Assembly: GCA_046262935.1 (NCBI GenBank)
Contig: JBHELT010000083.1
Location: 1-64,000, forward strand
Direction: 5' to 3'
Length of the DNA: 64,000 nt
Source of the DNA: JBHELT01 sp046262935
GTDB taxonomy: Bacteria; Actinomycetota; CADDZG01; JAHWKV01
Of this stretch, positions 7,182-16,196 are shown one piece after another (the first letter of the stretch is position 1; each line of letters opens with the position of its first letter). The notes under the pieces are model-generated. The model made no database searches and was not told where the DNA came from. It saw nothing but the letters and a program-made list of their open reading frames with translations. The position numbers were made by a program, and so were the translations under genes.

Positions 7182-9515
7182 TCAGCCTGGGAGGGAACCC
7201 GCCAGCAATGGCGAGGCTTCCAAAGCGATGTCTAGCACCTCGGATACGTCGCTCACCAGATGGATCTTCATCGCATCGCGCACTGTTTCGGGAACCTCAT
7301 CGAGGTCTGGCTCATTGCGGATCGGCAGGATCACTTCAAGGATCCCTGCGCGTTTGGCGGCAAGGATCTTCTGCTTGACTCCACCTATCGGCAGCACCTT
7401 GCCTTGCAGGGTCACCTCACCCGTCATGGCGACGGTGCTTCTCACCGGGCGTCCCGTGAGCAGACTGGCCAATGCGGTGGTTATCGTTACACCCGCCGAG
7501 GGTCCATCTTTCGGCACGGCCCCCGCGGGAACGTGCACGTGGAAACGCTTGGAGATCAGCCCTTCATCGATGTCTTTCAAGTGGCCCTTCACGTAGGAAA
7601 GCGCGATCTCCGCCGATTCCTTCATCACGTCGCCCAGTTGACCGGTGAGAGTTAGGCCTTTCTCTCCATCTATCGCGGACACTTCGACGAAGAGAACGTC
7701 GCCACCAGTTCCCGTGACGGCAAGACCCGTTGCGACGCCAGGCACAGAGGTTCGCTCTGCTACTTCGAGTCGGAACTTCGGACGGCCGAGATAACCCTTG
7801 ATCGCCTCAGCGGCCACTTCGACCGGAGGCTCGACCTCGTTGGATGCGATCTTGGTCGCGACCTTGCGCAGCACCTTACCGAGCTCGCGTTCTAAGTTGC
7901 GCACACCCGCTTCGCGCGTGTGATCGGCGATTATCGCCGCGATCGCGTCATCGGTGATGGCCACTTCAGCAACGTCAAGCCCATTGCGTTCGATCTGCCG
8001 GTTGAGCAGGTGATCCCTGGCGATGTCGACTTTCTCGTCTTCGGAGTATCCGTCGAGGCGGACAACTTCCATACGATCGAGCAGGGGGCCTGGGATGGTT
8101 TCGACGACATTGGCGGTTGGGATGAACATCACATCCGAAAGGTCCAGATCGACCTCGAGATAGTGATCGCGAAACGAATGGTTCTGCGCCGGGTCGAGCA
8201 CCTCGAGAAGCGCCGACGATGGGTCACCCCGCCAATCGGAACCCACCTTATCGATCTCATCAAGCATGATCACTGGGTTCCTTGTGCCTGCCTCTTTCAG
8301 GGCCCTGACGATGCGCCCAGGCATCGCACCAACGTAGGTCCGGCGATGTCCGCGTATCTCAGCTTCATCGTGGATACCGCCGAGCGACACTCGGGCGAAC
8401 TTACGGCCCATCGCCCTAGCCACTGACTCACCCAAAGACGTCTTGCCGACACCAGGAGGACCAACCAAAGTGATGATCGCACCTGAGCCGCGGCCCCCGG
8501 GGGCCGCGATCTTGCGCGCGTCGCGCAATTTCATCACGGCCAGGAATTCGATTATGCGGTCTTTAACATCGTCAAGCCCGGAGTGGTCCTCATCGAGGAT
8601 GCGCCGCGCTTCCGCTATGTCGTATTGATCATCGGAGCGCACCGACCACGGTATCTCAACCATCCAGTCGAGGTAGGTGCGTATCCACCCATACTCTGGG
8701 CTCTGCTCGCTTGTGCGCTCGAGCCGGTCGAGTTCTCGCTCTGCCTCCTTCAACACACTTTCAGGCATCCCGGCGGCGGCAACTTTCGCTCGGTACTCCT
8801 GGGCTATGTCACCGTCTGAATCGCCTAGCTCTTTCTTGATCGCTTGCATCTGCTGGCGCAGGAAGAAATCACGTTGCTGCTTCTCCATACCTTCCGAAAC
8901 ATCTTTGCGGATCTTGTCCTTGAGGGACTGCTCGGCCAATACGTCTTTGCTCCACTCGATCAACTTCTCAAGACGCACTTCCACCTTCAACGTCTGCAAG
9001 ATCTCGAGCTTGTCTTCGTCGGACAGATCAGGCGAGTAGCCCGACATGTCGGCCAGCTGTCCTGGGTCCGATATCGAGCGGACGATCCTTTTGATGCCAG
9101 GGTCCCCACGCCCGTCGAGGATCGCCTCGAGTATGGCCTTGTATTCGCGAGCGAGTTCCTGTGATCGCTCCGAGGGGATATCTGGATCGAGCTTGGACTC
9201 GACCTGCACCCAAAGTGCGGGACCCGATCCAGCAACGCCACTGCCGATCACAGCGCGATTCAATCCCCTCACGACGCAGACCTCGATACCGCTCGGCAGG
9301 GTGCCTTTGTCTTCGACCTTCGCTACCGTGCCGATCGACGCGTAATCGCCCTCGTTGCGCGGCACGAGCAGCACCAATCCGTCGGAATCGCTCGAAGCCT
9401 CCATGGCTGCTTTAGCGTCATCTCTGTCCAAGGTCACCGTTACGACCATGTGAGGAAGTACTACGCCGCCATCGAGCGGCAGAACCGGCAACACGAATGT
9501 TCTGAGATCTGGCAT
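7182..9515 (-). CDS. lon: ATP-dependent endopeptidase La (Lon)
   Basis: 777 residues, the usual length for LonA. It forms a cytosolic hexameric AAA+ protease that degrades misfolded and regulatory proteins. Visible are the N-terminal substrate domain (VLPVLPLDGGVVLPHMVV), a coiled-coil linker (KQQRDFFLRQQMQAIKKELG), Walker A GPPGVGKTS, Walker B PVIMLDEIDK, and the C-terminal protease domain with catalytic Ser673 in PKDGPSAGV and Lys716 in GGVKQK. The ATG follows GGAGGATCAG. It sits 21 bases after yceI on the same strand, suggesting a yceI-lon transcript. No HspR/HAIR-type site was recognised upstream. Confidence 0.97.
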   Translation of the reverse strand: MPDLRTFVLPVLPLDGGVVLPHMVVTVTLDRDDAKAAMEASSDSDGLVLLVPRNEGDYASIGTVAKVEDKGTLPSGIEVCVVRGLNRAVIGSGVAGSGPALWVQVESKLDPDIPSERSQELAREYKAILEAILDGRGDPGIKRIVRSISDPGQLADMSGYSPDLSDEDKLEILQTLKVEVRLEKLIEWSKDVLAEQSLKDKIRKDVSEGMEKQQRDFFLRQQMQAIKKELGDSDGDIAQEYRAKVAAAGMPESVLKEAERELDRLERTSEQSPEYGWIRTYLDWMVEIPWSVRSDDQYDIAEARRILDEDHSGLDDVKDRIIEFLAVMKLRDARKIAAPGGRGSGAIITLVGPPGVGKTSLGESVARAMGRKFARVSLGGIHDEAEIRGHRRTYVGAMPGRIVRALKEAGTRNPVIMLDEIDKVGSDWRGDPSSALLEVLDPAQNHSFRDHYLEVDLDLSDVMFIPTANVVETIPGPLLDRMEVVRLDGYSEDEKVDIARDHLLNRQIERNGLDVAEVAITDDAIAAIIADHTREAGVRNLERELGKVLRKVATKIASNEVEPPVEVAAEAIKGYLGRPKFRLEVAERTSVPGVATGLAVTGTGGDVLFVEVSAIDGEKGLTLTGQLGDVMKESAEIALSYVKGHLKDIDEGLISKRFHVHVPAGAVPKDGPSAGVTITTALASLLTGRPVRSTVAMTGEVTLQGKVLPIGGVKQKILAAKRAGILEVILPIRNEPDLDEVPETVRDAMKIHLVSDVSEVLDIALEASPLLAGSLPG

Positions 9516-9536
9516 CTGATCCTCCGTTTCGTTCCC

Positions 9537-10118
9537 TCAGTTCTTGAAGATCGCCTGACCCTCTACTTCGATCTGGATCTTGCGACCGACAACGGCTGCT
9601 CCTGTTTCGATCACCGCATTCCAGGTTAGGCCGAAATCGAATCTATCTATCTCGCCTTTAACGCTGAACGCGGCCCGAGTCTCGCCTTGGGTGCCCGTGG
9701 TAACACCGTACAGTTCGGCTGTTAGTACGACCGGATTGGTCACATCTTTGATCGTTAGGTCCCCGACCACCTCATACGATTCGTCACCCGTGCCCTGCAC
9801 CGAGGTCGAACTGAAAGTGATCTTCGGGAATCGTTCAACCTCTAGGAAGTCGCCTGAACGCAGGTGATCGTCGCGCATCGATTGGTTCGTTGAGATGGTA
9901 GCCGGGTCGATCGTTCCATCGATCTGGATCGTGCCATCTTCTTTGACTTGGATCGAGCCGTCGAACGAGTCGAAGCGTCCCCTCACCTTGGCGAAAACCA
10001 GGTGCCGCGCAACGAATTCCACACTGGTGTGCGCTTGGTCTAGGTGCCACGTTCCGGATGCTGGCGACTCCCCGATCTTGACCACTTGCAGATCCTGTTC
10101 TGCTTGTTTCGAGTCCAT
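9537..10118 (-). CDS. YceI family lipocalin-like protein
   Basis: 193 residues matching the YceI family (GTWHLDQAHTSVEFVARHLV, then VRGRFDSFDG and ITFSSTSV). The fold is an extended beta-barrel that binds polyisoprenoid or other amphiphilic chains. No signal peptide is present, as in many actinobacterial members, so it is probably cytoplasmic. The start ATG has a good ribosome binding site (AGGAGGATAACC). It is the first gene of a likely yceI-lon unit, and a long imperfect inverted repeat lies 50-112 bases upstream in the divergent region before the oxidoreductase. The ligand is unknown. Confidence 0.9.
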   Translation of the reverse strand: MDSKQAEQDLQVVKIGESPASGTWHLDQAHTSVEFVARHLVFAKVRGRFDSFDGSIQVKEDGTIQIDGTIDPATISTNQSMRDDHLRSGDFLEVERFPKITFSSTSVQGTGDESYEVVGDLTIKDVTNPVVLTAELYGVTTGTQGETRAAFSVKGEIDRFDFGLTWNAVIETGAAVVGRKIQIEVEGQAIFKN

Positions 10119-10167
10119 GGTTATCCTCCTGACCTGCCTTCGCCCCTTTGGCTTTTGGCTTAGTCGG

Positions 10168-10230
10168 TTATCTTTAGTAAGCGACTTTACGGCTGCCGGT
10201 TGAGAATGTCAAGTGGCTTACAGATAATAA
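10168..10230. promoter_or_regulatory. Imperfect inverted repeat between yceI and oxidoreductase genes
   Basis: gtaagcgactt (10177-10187) and aagtggcttac (10211-10221) are reverse complements at 10 of 11 positions. Extending to 20-base arms (10168-10187 and 10211-10230) keeps 15 of 20 matches, with a 23-base centre. The position in the 170-base divergent intergenic region suggests two half-sites for a dimeric regulator controlling yceI, the oxidoreductase gene or both. The regulator is unknown. Confidence 0.4.
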
Positions 10231-10288
10231 GTCAAGCCGGTGCAGGTCCTGGCTCTGATCAGCCCCCCCTTTGGGTTAGTGTCTGCAC

Positions 10289-11647
10289 ATGTCGGCAAGA
10301 TATGACCTCGTCGTTATCGGGGGCGGAGCAGGCGGCGAGGCTGCAGCATCATTAGCAGCCGAATCCGGAGCGAGCGTCGCCCTCGTCGAACGAGACCTTC
10401 TTGGGGGCGAGTGTGGGTTCTGGGCGTGCATCCCTTCGAAGAGCCTGATCAATTCGGCCAATCTTCACGCTTTGGGGGCCGACTATCCGTGGGATCGGGC
10501 ATCGAAGCGGCGCGACTGGATCATCGCGCGGGAGGGCTTGGACTATCCCGATGACTCGCATCATGTTCAGAGATTGAAAGACGCGGGCGGCGTACTGGTA
10601 AGGGGTACTGCGAAGATTACGGATAAGGGGACCGTGCAGGTCGAGCGCGATGGCTCGACCGAGCTGCTTGCGGCCACCAACATCATAGTCAGCACGGGTT
10701 CGGTGCCTGTGATACCTGCGATCGAAGGCCTTGTCGAAGCTGGCTATTGGACGAACAGACAGGCGACCTCGCTGCGGATTCTTCCAACCAGCATCGTTGT
10801 GCTTGGCGGTGGCCCTGTTGGGATCGAATTGGCTCAGGTTTACGCACGGTTCGGCACCAAAACCTCTGTCGTGGAAGGAAACGATCGGATCTTGGCACGC
10901 GATCATCCCAAGTCATCGATGGTTGTGGCGGACCGGTTGAAACGTGAAGGTATCGATCTCAGGCTCGGGGTCAAAGCGCAGAAGGTCAGCGTCGCGGACG
11001 GAAAGAAAGTGGTGCACCTTTCAGATGGCACCACGGCGTCAGGGGCGGAACTATTGGTTGCCGTCGGCAGACGACCTTCCGACGTTCGCTCTATCGGAAT
11101 CGAAAATGCCGGCGTTGTCCTTGACGAAAGAGGCGTGGTTCAGCCGGACGGTCAGATGCGGGTTGGCGATCACATCTTCGTTGCAGGCGACGTGGCGGGA
11201 GGCCTTCAATTCACACATGTCGCTGACTACCAGGGCCGAGTCGCGGCTCGCGCAGCGCTTGGCTCTAAGGCGATCGCCAACATGGCTACGGTTCCGAAGG
11301 CCACATTCACCGAACCCGAAACCGCTGCTGTGGGCCTCACCGAGGAAGAAGCACACGGTGGCGGTTTCGATGCGTTCGAGGTTTCGACAGATTTCGCCCA
11401 GAGCGCTCGTGGTCAAGCTCTAGAAGGCTCCGAAGGACACATCACTGTCACTGTCGATAGGGAGCGCAAGGTATTGATCGGCGCGTTCGCGGCTTGTCCG
11501 GGGGCCGCTGACATCATCCACGAGGCAACTCTGGCGATAAGGCAAGGCATCCCAGTGAGCGTTCTGAGCGACACCATCCATGCATTCCCCACCGGCTCTA
11601 GGGTATTCGGGGTCTTGATGTGGGATGCGCAGAAGCGTCTTGGTTGA
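10289..11647 (+). CDS. FAD-dependent pyridine nucleotide-disulfide oxidoreductase
   Basis: 452 residues of the dihydrolipoamide dehydrogenase/mercuric reductase class. Residues 6-20 hold the FAD dinucleotide motif (DLVVIGGGAGGEAA). The redox-active pair is Cys42 and Cys47 in GGECGFWACIPSK, with the normal four-residue spacing but unusual intervening residues. The NAD(P)H-binding GGGPVGIE motif and the second FAD contact (HIFVAGDVAG) are present. The C-terminal segment reads HAFPTGSR where dihydrolipoamide dehydrogenases have an HxHPTLSE-like motif, so the dyad Glu is absent and the true electron acceptor is uncertain. Its stop directly abuts the stop of convergent fpg. Confidence 0.88.
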   Translation: MSARYDLVVIGGGAGGEAAASLAAESGASVALVERDLLGGECGFWACIPSKSLINSANLHALGADYPWDRASKRRDWIIAREGLDYPDDSHHVQRLKDAGGVLVRGTAKITDKGTVQVERDGSTELLAATNIIVSTGSVPVIPAIEGLVEAGYWTNRQATSLRILPTSIVVLGGGPVGIELAQVYARFGTKTSVVEGNDRILARDHPKSSMVVADRLKREGIDLRLGVKAQKVSVADGKKVVHLSDGTTASGAELLVAVGRRPSDVRSIGIENAGVVLDERGVVQPDGQMRVGDHIFVAGDVAGGLQFTHVADYQGRVAARAALGSKAIANMATVPKATFTEPETAAVGLTEEEAHGGGFDAFEVSTDFAQSARGQALEGSEGHITVTVDRERKVLIGAFAACPGAADIIHEATLAIRQGIPVSVLSDTIHAFPTGSRVFGVLMWDAQKRLG

Positions 11648-12493
11648 TCACTTGAGCAGGCGGCTCAATCTTCGATCTTTCAACACCTTGCCATCTGTCT
11701 GACACACAGGGCAGTAACACATGACGTGGTTCTCGTAGAAAACGGCTTCGATCGTTGTCGAACATCTCCAGCAAGGCTCAGTGTTATGCCTGTGGACACG
11801 AAGCGGCATCGGAAGCTTGTCGGGCAGCGGAAGCGACAGCTCCTTCTCGTAGTGAGCCAACGCGCCGCTTAGGCAAACGATCATCGACTCTCGCAGCTCA
11901 TCCATCTGTTCAGCCGACAGATCGGCCGGCTTCTTGAAGGGCGAAAGCTTGGCCAGATGCAATATCTCATCAACCCATGAGCGGCCTATGCCAGCTATAA
12001 CTCTTTGGTCTCGCAGGATCGAATGCAAAGGTCTGTTTCCCGAGAGTAACCCTTCGAGAGCAGGGGGTTTTGGCCATGCCTCGGGGCCGAGCGATGACAG
12101 GACTGCCTCGTTCTTTAGTTGTGAATCCTCGATGAGTTTGGCCCACGCGGACTGCTTGGTCCCGAACTCCCTCAGTCTCAGTTCTTTCGTACCCTCGATC
12201 GCGATCGCTATCCTCGTTGAGCGGTCCTTGATCGATGCGGGTTTGTCATACAACTGAAGGCGTCCCGCAGACATCAGATGGATGAGGAGACTGAACTTTC
12301 CTCCTGCACTGATCAGTAGATGTTTACCGCGTCGAGTTATCCGCTCGATCCTGAGCCCCGTCAATGCCTCGATGGGTGGCTCGAAACTCTTGAGTGTACT
12401 GAGGCCTTGGACCCGCACTTTGTCGATCTTCGCTCCTCGGGTTGCCTCACCGAGCAGCCGGGCGGTGATCTCGACCTCAGGAAGCTCAGGCAT
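11648..12493 (-). CDS. fpg: Formamidopyrimidine-DNA glycosylase / AP lyase (Fpg/Nei family)
   Basis: 281 residues with the catalytic N-terminus PELPEVE (Pro2, Glu3 and Glu6), Lys57 in RRGKHLL, the H2TH region, and a C-terminal C4 zinc finger (CWRC, 16 residues, CPVC). This enzyme removes oxidised purines such as 8-oxoguanine by beta/delta elimination. Its start overlaps the stop of the phosphoribosyltransferase gene by 8 bases, and it is the last gene of a three-gene unit with a membrane protein. A Nei subtype cannot be excluded by eye. Confidence 0.92.
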   Translation of the reverse strand: MPELPEVEITARLLGEATRGAKIDKVRVQGLSTLKSFEPPIEALTGLRIERITRRGKHLLISAGGKFSLLIHLMSAGRLQLYDKPASIKDRSTRIAIAIEGTKELRLREFGTKQSAWAKLIEDSQLKNEAVLSSLGPEAWPKPPALEGLLSGNRPLHSILRDQRVIAGIGRSWVDEILHLAKLSPFKKPADLSAEQMDELRESMIVCLSGALAHYEKELSLPLPDKLPMPLRVHRHNTEPCWRCSTTIEAVFYENHVMCYCPVCQTDGKVLKDRRLSRLLK

Positions 12494-13133
12494 GGTCCCC
12501 GCCGGCCGCCTCTCTCAGTAACCGCCTAACGTCGTCGTCGGTGGTCGGCGAGAAATCGTCGTACCAGGCCCCAACCGCCAACAGGTCTTGTGGCTGATGC
12601 AAGCAACTGAGCGACTCACAGAGCGATCGGACCTGTACGCATGTTGAGGCTGCGCCAACTGGGACTGCGACATGCACGCTCTTGCAGTTTCCGATGCGGG
12701 CCGCCACGATGGCTGCTTTCATGCTGGCTCCTGTAGCTAGACCATCGTCGACGATGATGACTTCCTTACCCGAGATCGGCACCGGGAAGCGGCCAGCCCG
12801 CAGATCTTTCTCGCGCCGATCCACTTCGATCTGTTCGGTCACGATCGCTTTGTTGATCGCTTCCGACGAGATCCGCATCGACGCGATGACGGCCTCGTTG
12901 AGGATGCGCACGTCGCCACTGGCGACGGCCCCCATCGCCAACTCCTCATGTCCAGGCACTCCGAGTTTGCGAACAACCATGATGTCGAGTTGAGCCTCGA
13001 GGCCAAGAGCCACCTCGAATGCGACCGGAACCCCTCCCCTTGGCAGACCAAGGACCAATGGGTTCACGAACGAACGCTCTTGTAGTGCTTGGGACAAATG
13101 CCTCCCCGCTTGATGCCTGTCGGCGAACCTCAC
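12486..13133 (-). CDS. Phosphoribosyltransferase-family protein
   Basis: About 215 residues from a GTG whose sequence (GTGA) overlaps the stop of the upstream membrane protein gene; a TTG 36 bases further upstream is also in frame. The family signature includes LGLPRGGVPVAFEV near the N-terminus and the PRPP-binding loop VIIVDDGLATGAS. It resembles the predicted type I phosphoribosyltransferases often fused to or next to dienelactone hydrolase or erythromycin esterase genes. The nucleobase or other acceptor is unknown. It sits between a membrane protein gene and fpg in an overlapping operon, suggesting a stress context (inference). Confidence 0.85.
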   Translation of the reverse strand: MRFADRHQAGRHLSQALQERSFVNPLVLGLPRGGVPVAFEVALGLEAQLDIMVVRKLGVPGHEELAMGAVASGDVRILNEAVIASMRISSEAINKAIVTEQIEVDRREKDLRAGRFPVPISGKEVIIVDDGLATGASMKAAIVAARIGNCKSVHVAVPVGAASTCVQVRSLCESLSCLHQPQDLLAVGAWYDDFSPTTDDDVRRLLREAAGGDHA

Positions 13134-14209
13134 CTTCGACGCAGCCCGGTCAGGCGGCGCGGCCGCCAATCGGTGAGCGATCGATCACTCGACCAGGGGG
13201 CCGGCGGAGCCATGGTCAGTGTCGCAAGCGCAACCAAAACACGGTCATAATTAACTCTCCATCCGGTGAAGTCGATCCAAGCTTGATCGCGCGGCTTCAA
13301 CGGGACGCCCTCGGTCTCCAACCGTGAATACGTCTCATCGAACTCGACCTTCGAAACCGTTATCGGATCGGTCGGTTTCGGATTTTCATCGAACGGGATG
13401 CTGAAGAAGGCCGCGATCCTGCGCAAAGATACATATCCAGCTCTGATGCACAACTCTGCATCGGGATCGCGTTGGGCATCTATCGACGACGCGCGGAAGG
13501 CGGCCGCGTCCAACACAGCACCCGCCGCCGTGACCCAGGAGTGTTTGGACTGCGGAGATCTGAAGAAGATCAAGGCCGGGAACGAAGTGTGCGTTTCCTC
13601 GATCTCGGCGAACCAGACCTCCCATTGCTGCCACATCGAACTTAGGCGATCCAGACCATGGATCCTGAAATAACGCGAGATAACTTCAACCGCGCTGGGA
13701 GGTGCGTTCCCTCTGATCTCCAATAACGCGACCAAAGTTTCGCGCCGCGAGAAGTTAGCGTAGAGACTTGGCAAGAAGGTGATGAGAAGTGCCAGCAGCA
13801 GCAAACCCAGCCCAGCCTCGGCGAACATCAGTGTTGTACCGAAAAGGTCATGCGGTCGACTCGTTCCGAGCGTCAGCAATGAAGAACCGCTGATCTGGAA
13901 AGCCTCCGAGAACCCGAGCGATCCAGCCGCCCAGAACATCGCGGCGAAACCTGCTCCTACCAAGACCTCCCAAGCGACTACAAGCGTGAGAAGGCTGACT
14001 GGAGCGAACAAGGCCATGACCTTGTCGCGCCTTTCGTAGTTTGCCTTGGGCCCAGCCCTTAGGACGAAGAGGCTTCGCATCAGGGCAAAGACCCAACCGG
14101 TGAGCCTTGCCGGAACAGCTCTAGGCAGAACGACCGATCTAACCGCGGAGCCAACTGTGAAGAAAATGACCAGCATTCCAGCCACGAACACCATGGTTCT
14201 GAGGATCAT
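13130..14209 (-). CDS. Multi-spanning membrane protein with ion-channel-like pore segment
   Basis: 359 residues. Hydrophobic helices lie at about 3-22, 75-100 and 125-150, with a pore-like segment between them (GSSLLTLGTSRP) recalling the re-entrant loop of two-TM potassium-channel-like proteins, though the canonical GYG filter is missing. The long C-terminal half (about 160-359) is soluble and mostly helical, with a Trp-rich WQQWEVWFAEIEET stretch. Similar proteins in actinobacteria are annotated only as hypothetical or channel-like. It is the first gene of the operon with the phosphoribosyltransferase and fpg, and diverges from the HxlR regulator across a palindrome that may control it. Transport activity is unproven. 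Confidence 0.7.
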   Translation of the reverse strand: MILRTMVFVAGMLVIFFTVGSAVRSVVLPRAVPARLTGWVFALMRSLFVLRAGPKANYERRDKVMALFAPVSLLTLVVAWEVLVGAGFAAMFWAAGSLGFSEAFQISGSSLLTLGTSRPHDLFGTTLMFAEAGLGLLLLALLITFLPSLYANFSRRETLVALLEIRGNAPPSAVEVISRYFRIHGLDRLSSMWQQWEVWFAEIEETHTSFPALIFFRSPQSKHSWVTAAGAVLDAAAFRASSIDAQRDPDAELCIRAGYVSLRRIAAFFSIPFDENPKPTDPITVSKVEFDETYSRLETEGVPLKPRDQAWIDFTGWRVNYDRVLVALATLTMAPPAPWSSDRSLTDWRPRRLTGLRRR

Positions 14210-14254
14210 CGTTCACCCTCCTGGAGCGAGCGAAGGAAGTTACCATTGCGAATC

Positions 14255-14273
14255 AGATTACTAGGAGTAATCT
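14255..14273. promoter_or_regulatory. HxlR-type operator palindrome
   Basis: Arms agattact (14255-14262) and agtaatct (14266-14273) are exact inverted copies around a 3-base centre, located 9 bases before the HxlR start codon and 45 bases from the divergent membrane protein start. The ATTACT-3-AGTAAT form resembles known HxlR-family sites (TACT...AGTA), so autoregulation and control of the divergent operon is a good inference. Confidence 0.6.
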
Positions 14274-14282
14274 AGTAGAACG

Positions 14283-14651
14283 ATGAAAGAAACTTCGACG
14301 GGATTCAAGGGCCTGGCCCAACACGAGCCCTATTGCCCTAGGTTTCACAAGACCATGGAGATCGTTGGGCGCCGATGGACTGGGGCGATCATCCGCGCGA
14401 TGGTTTCTGGGCACCAGCGCTTCAATGACATCTCGTCGGCCGTGCCCGGACTGAGCGACCGCCTTCTATCGGAGAGGCTGAAGGAGCTTGAAGCCGAAGG
14501 CATCGTCGATCGCATCGTCATCCCCGATACCCCGGTCAAGGTTGAGTACCACCTAACCGTCAAAGGGCAGGGCCTGGAACCAGTGCTCATGAAGGCTGCG
14601 GAGTGGGCCCAGAAGTGGCTGCCGCCCCATGACGACCCGTGCCGGAGCTGA
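14283..14651 (+). CDS. HxlR-family winged-helix transcriptional regulator
   Basis: 122 residues, typical for HxlR (DUF24). It starts with the family hallmark Cys18 in CPRFHKTMEIVGRRWT, which in relatives senses reactive aldehydes or quinones. The recognition part follows (FNDISSAVPGLSDRLLSERL). The ATG lies 9 bases after a palindrome. Divergent from the membrane protein, phosphoribosyltransferase and fpg operon, which it may regulate in response to electrophiles or oxidants (inference). Its last 65 bases overlap the 3' end of the convergent crotonase gene. Confidence 0.92.
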   Translation: MKETSTGFKGLAQHEPYCPRFHKTMEIVGRRWTGAIIRAMVSGHQRFNDISSAVPGLSDRLLSERLKELEAEGIVDRIVIPDTPVKVEYHLTVKGQGLEPVLMKAAEWAQKWLPPHDDPCRS

Positions 14652-15393
14652 AGCTCGCAGCACCAGCGCCGGTCTCACCCGAAGCTATCGTCGCAAGACC
14701 GTGGTCCAGTTCATTGTGCCATGCTGCCTGCTCGTCAAGGTCCCATTGCTGGATCGCCGACAAACGGTCTCCTCGCATGCACAACTGAGGGAACCTGCAA
14801 AGGTCCCCAGCCATTTCCAGAGCAGCGTCGAGTGCAGTGCTGTCTGGCACGACTCGGTTGACCAAACCGAAGCCGAGGGCTTCTTGGGCCGAAACGCCTC
14901 GACCGGTAAGGATCATGTCCATGGCACGGCTGTGACCGATGAGGCGCGGCAGCCTGATCGTTCCGAGATCTATCAAAGGCACTCCGAACCTACGGCAGAA
15001 AACGCCGAGCACGGCACTGTCGGCAGCGATCCTGAGGTCGCACCACAGCGCCAGTTCTAGTCCCCCGGCAACGGCATAGCCTTCGATAGCGGCGATCGTT
15101 GGTTTAGTTGTTCTCATGCGCGTTGGACCCATCGGACCTATCGCCTCGGGACTCAGATCACGCTGGTCACCCGAAGACATCGCTTTGAGATCGGCTCCCG
15201 CACAGAAGTTGGAACCGGCACCGGTCAAGATGGCAACCCAAAGCGATGGATCCTGCTCGAACCTTTGGAACGCATCATGAAGAAGCTGTGCAGTTGATGA
15301 GTCAACAGCGTTGCGTCGATCTGGCCTTGCGATGGTCACGACCAAGATATTTTCGAAACTCTCGGTCTTGATGCGATGGGTGGCGCTACTCAT
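14587..15393 (-). CDS. Enoyl-CoA hydratase/isomerase (crotonase) family protein
   Basis: 268 residues. The start ATG overlaps the stop of the upstream ABC permease (ATGA), so translation is coupled. The CoA-binding and oxyanion motifs are clear (NFCAGADLKAM, IAAIEGYAVAGGLELAL). The segment FGVPLIDLGTIRLPRL replaces the usual region carrying the second catalytic Glu, with Asp/Leu there, a feature of a recognised crotonase subgroup whose reaction may not be simple hydration. The C-terminus is Gly/Ser-rich. Placement after a lipid-type exporter suggests acyl-CoA metabolism. Confidence 0.88.
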   Translation of the reverse strand: MSSATHRIKTESFENILVVTIARPDRRNAVDSSTAQLLHDAFQRFEQDPSLWVAILTGAGSNFCAGADLKAMSSGDQRDLSPEAIGPMGPTRMRTTKPTIAAIEGYAVAGGLELALWCDLRIAADSAVLGVFCRRFGVPLIDLGTIRLPRLIGHSRAMDMILTGRGVSAQEALGFGLVNRVVPDSTALDAALEMAGDLCRFPQLCMRGDRLSAIQQWDLDEQAAWHNELDHGLATIASGETGAGAASFSSGTGRHGAAATSGPTPQPS

Positions 15394-16196
15394 CCAACGC
15401 GCCGGTAGTTCCTGACAGCCATGGGAACGAACACTACTAGGATGGCGGCGATCCAAGCGATGGCCTTCCAAAGACTGTCGGAGGTCGGGCCCCCCAGCGA
15501 AAGGGCCCTCATGGCATTCACGACATTGGTGACCGGGTTCACTTTGGCGAATACCTGAAGCCAATGAGGCATCGACGCGGTTGGCACGAACACGGAACTG
15601 GCGAAGGTAAGCGGGAATAACCAGATGAAACTAGCGGTCTGCGCAGCTTCCGCGTCGCCGATGGCAAGACCTATGGTTGCGGAGATCCACGAAAATGCGA
15701 GACCGAACAACACGACCAATGCCACACCAGCCAGCGCGGGAATGAAGCCCGCGCGGAACCTGAAGCCGATCATCGATCCGATGGCGATCATGAGGCCGAC
15801 GACGAACGAGTTGCGGATGGTGTCAGAGATGGTTCGGCCGGCAAGCACGGCAGACCTGGCCATGGGCAGTGAGCGGAACCTGTCGACCATCCCCTTCCCC
15901 AGATCGTCAGCGAGCCCGATCCCTGTGGCGGTCGAGCCGAACACGACGGTTTGAACCAAGATCCCGGGGATGAGGAATTGGATGTAATTCACGCCAGGCG
16001 TGCGGATGGCGCCGCCAAACACATAAGCGAACAACAGGATGAACATGACCGGTTGGATGGTTGAGAAAACCAGAAGCTCGGGGATGCGTATATAGCGAAG
16101 CAGATTGCGCTTGGTCATCGCCATCGCGTCGGACACAACCCAGTAGATGCCGCTACGACTTTGCGTTGTTACTTTTGGCCGTGTTGAGATGGTCAA
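15390..16196 (-). CDS. ABC-2 type exporter permease (DrrB-like)
   Basis: 268 residues with six predicted transmembrane helices and the ABC-2 signature region (FLIPGILVQTVVFGSTATGIGLADDLGKGM, split here as FLIPGILVQ and then the conserved GMVDRFRSLPM). It pairs with the ATPase gene immediately upstream, whose stop overlaps its start (ATGA). DrrAB-type systems export drugs, lipids or polyketide-type compounds across the membrane. The substrate is unknown, but neighbours (desaturase, crotonase, CoA-transferase, MMPL) favour a lipid. Confidence 0.9.
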   Translation of the reverse strand: MTISTRPKVTTQSRSGIYWVVSDAMAMTKRNLLRYIRIPELLVFSTIQPVMFILLFAYVFGGAIRTPGVNYIQFLIPGILVQTVVFGSTATGIGLADDLGKGMVDRFRSLPMARSAVLAGRTISDTIRNSFVVGLMIAIGSMIGFRFRAGFIPALAGVALVVLFGLAFSWISATIGLAIGDAEAAQTASFIWLFPLTFASSVFVPTASMPHWLQVFAKVNPVTNVVNAMRALSLGGPTSDSLWKAIAWIAAILVVFVPMAVRNYRRVG

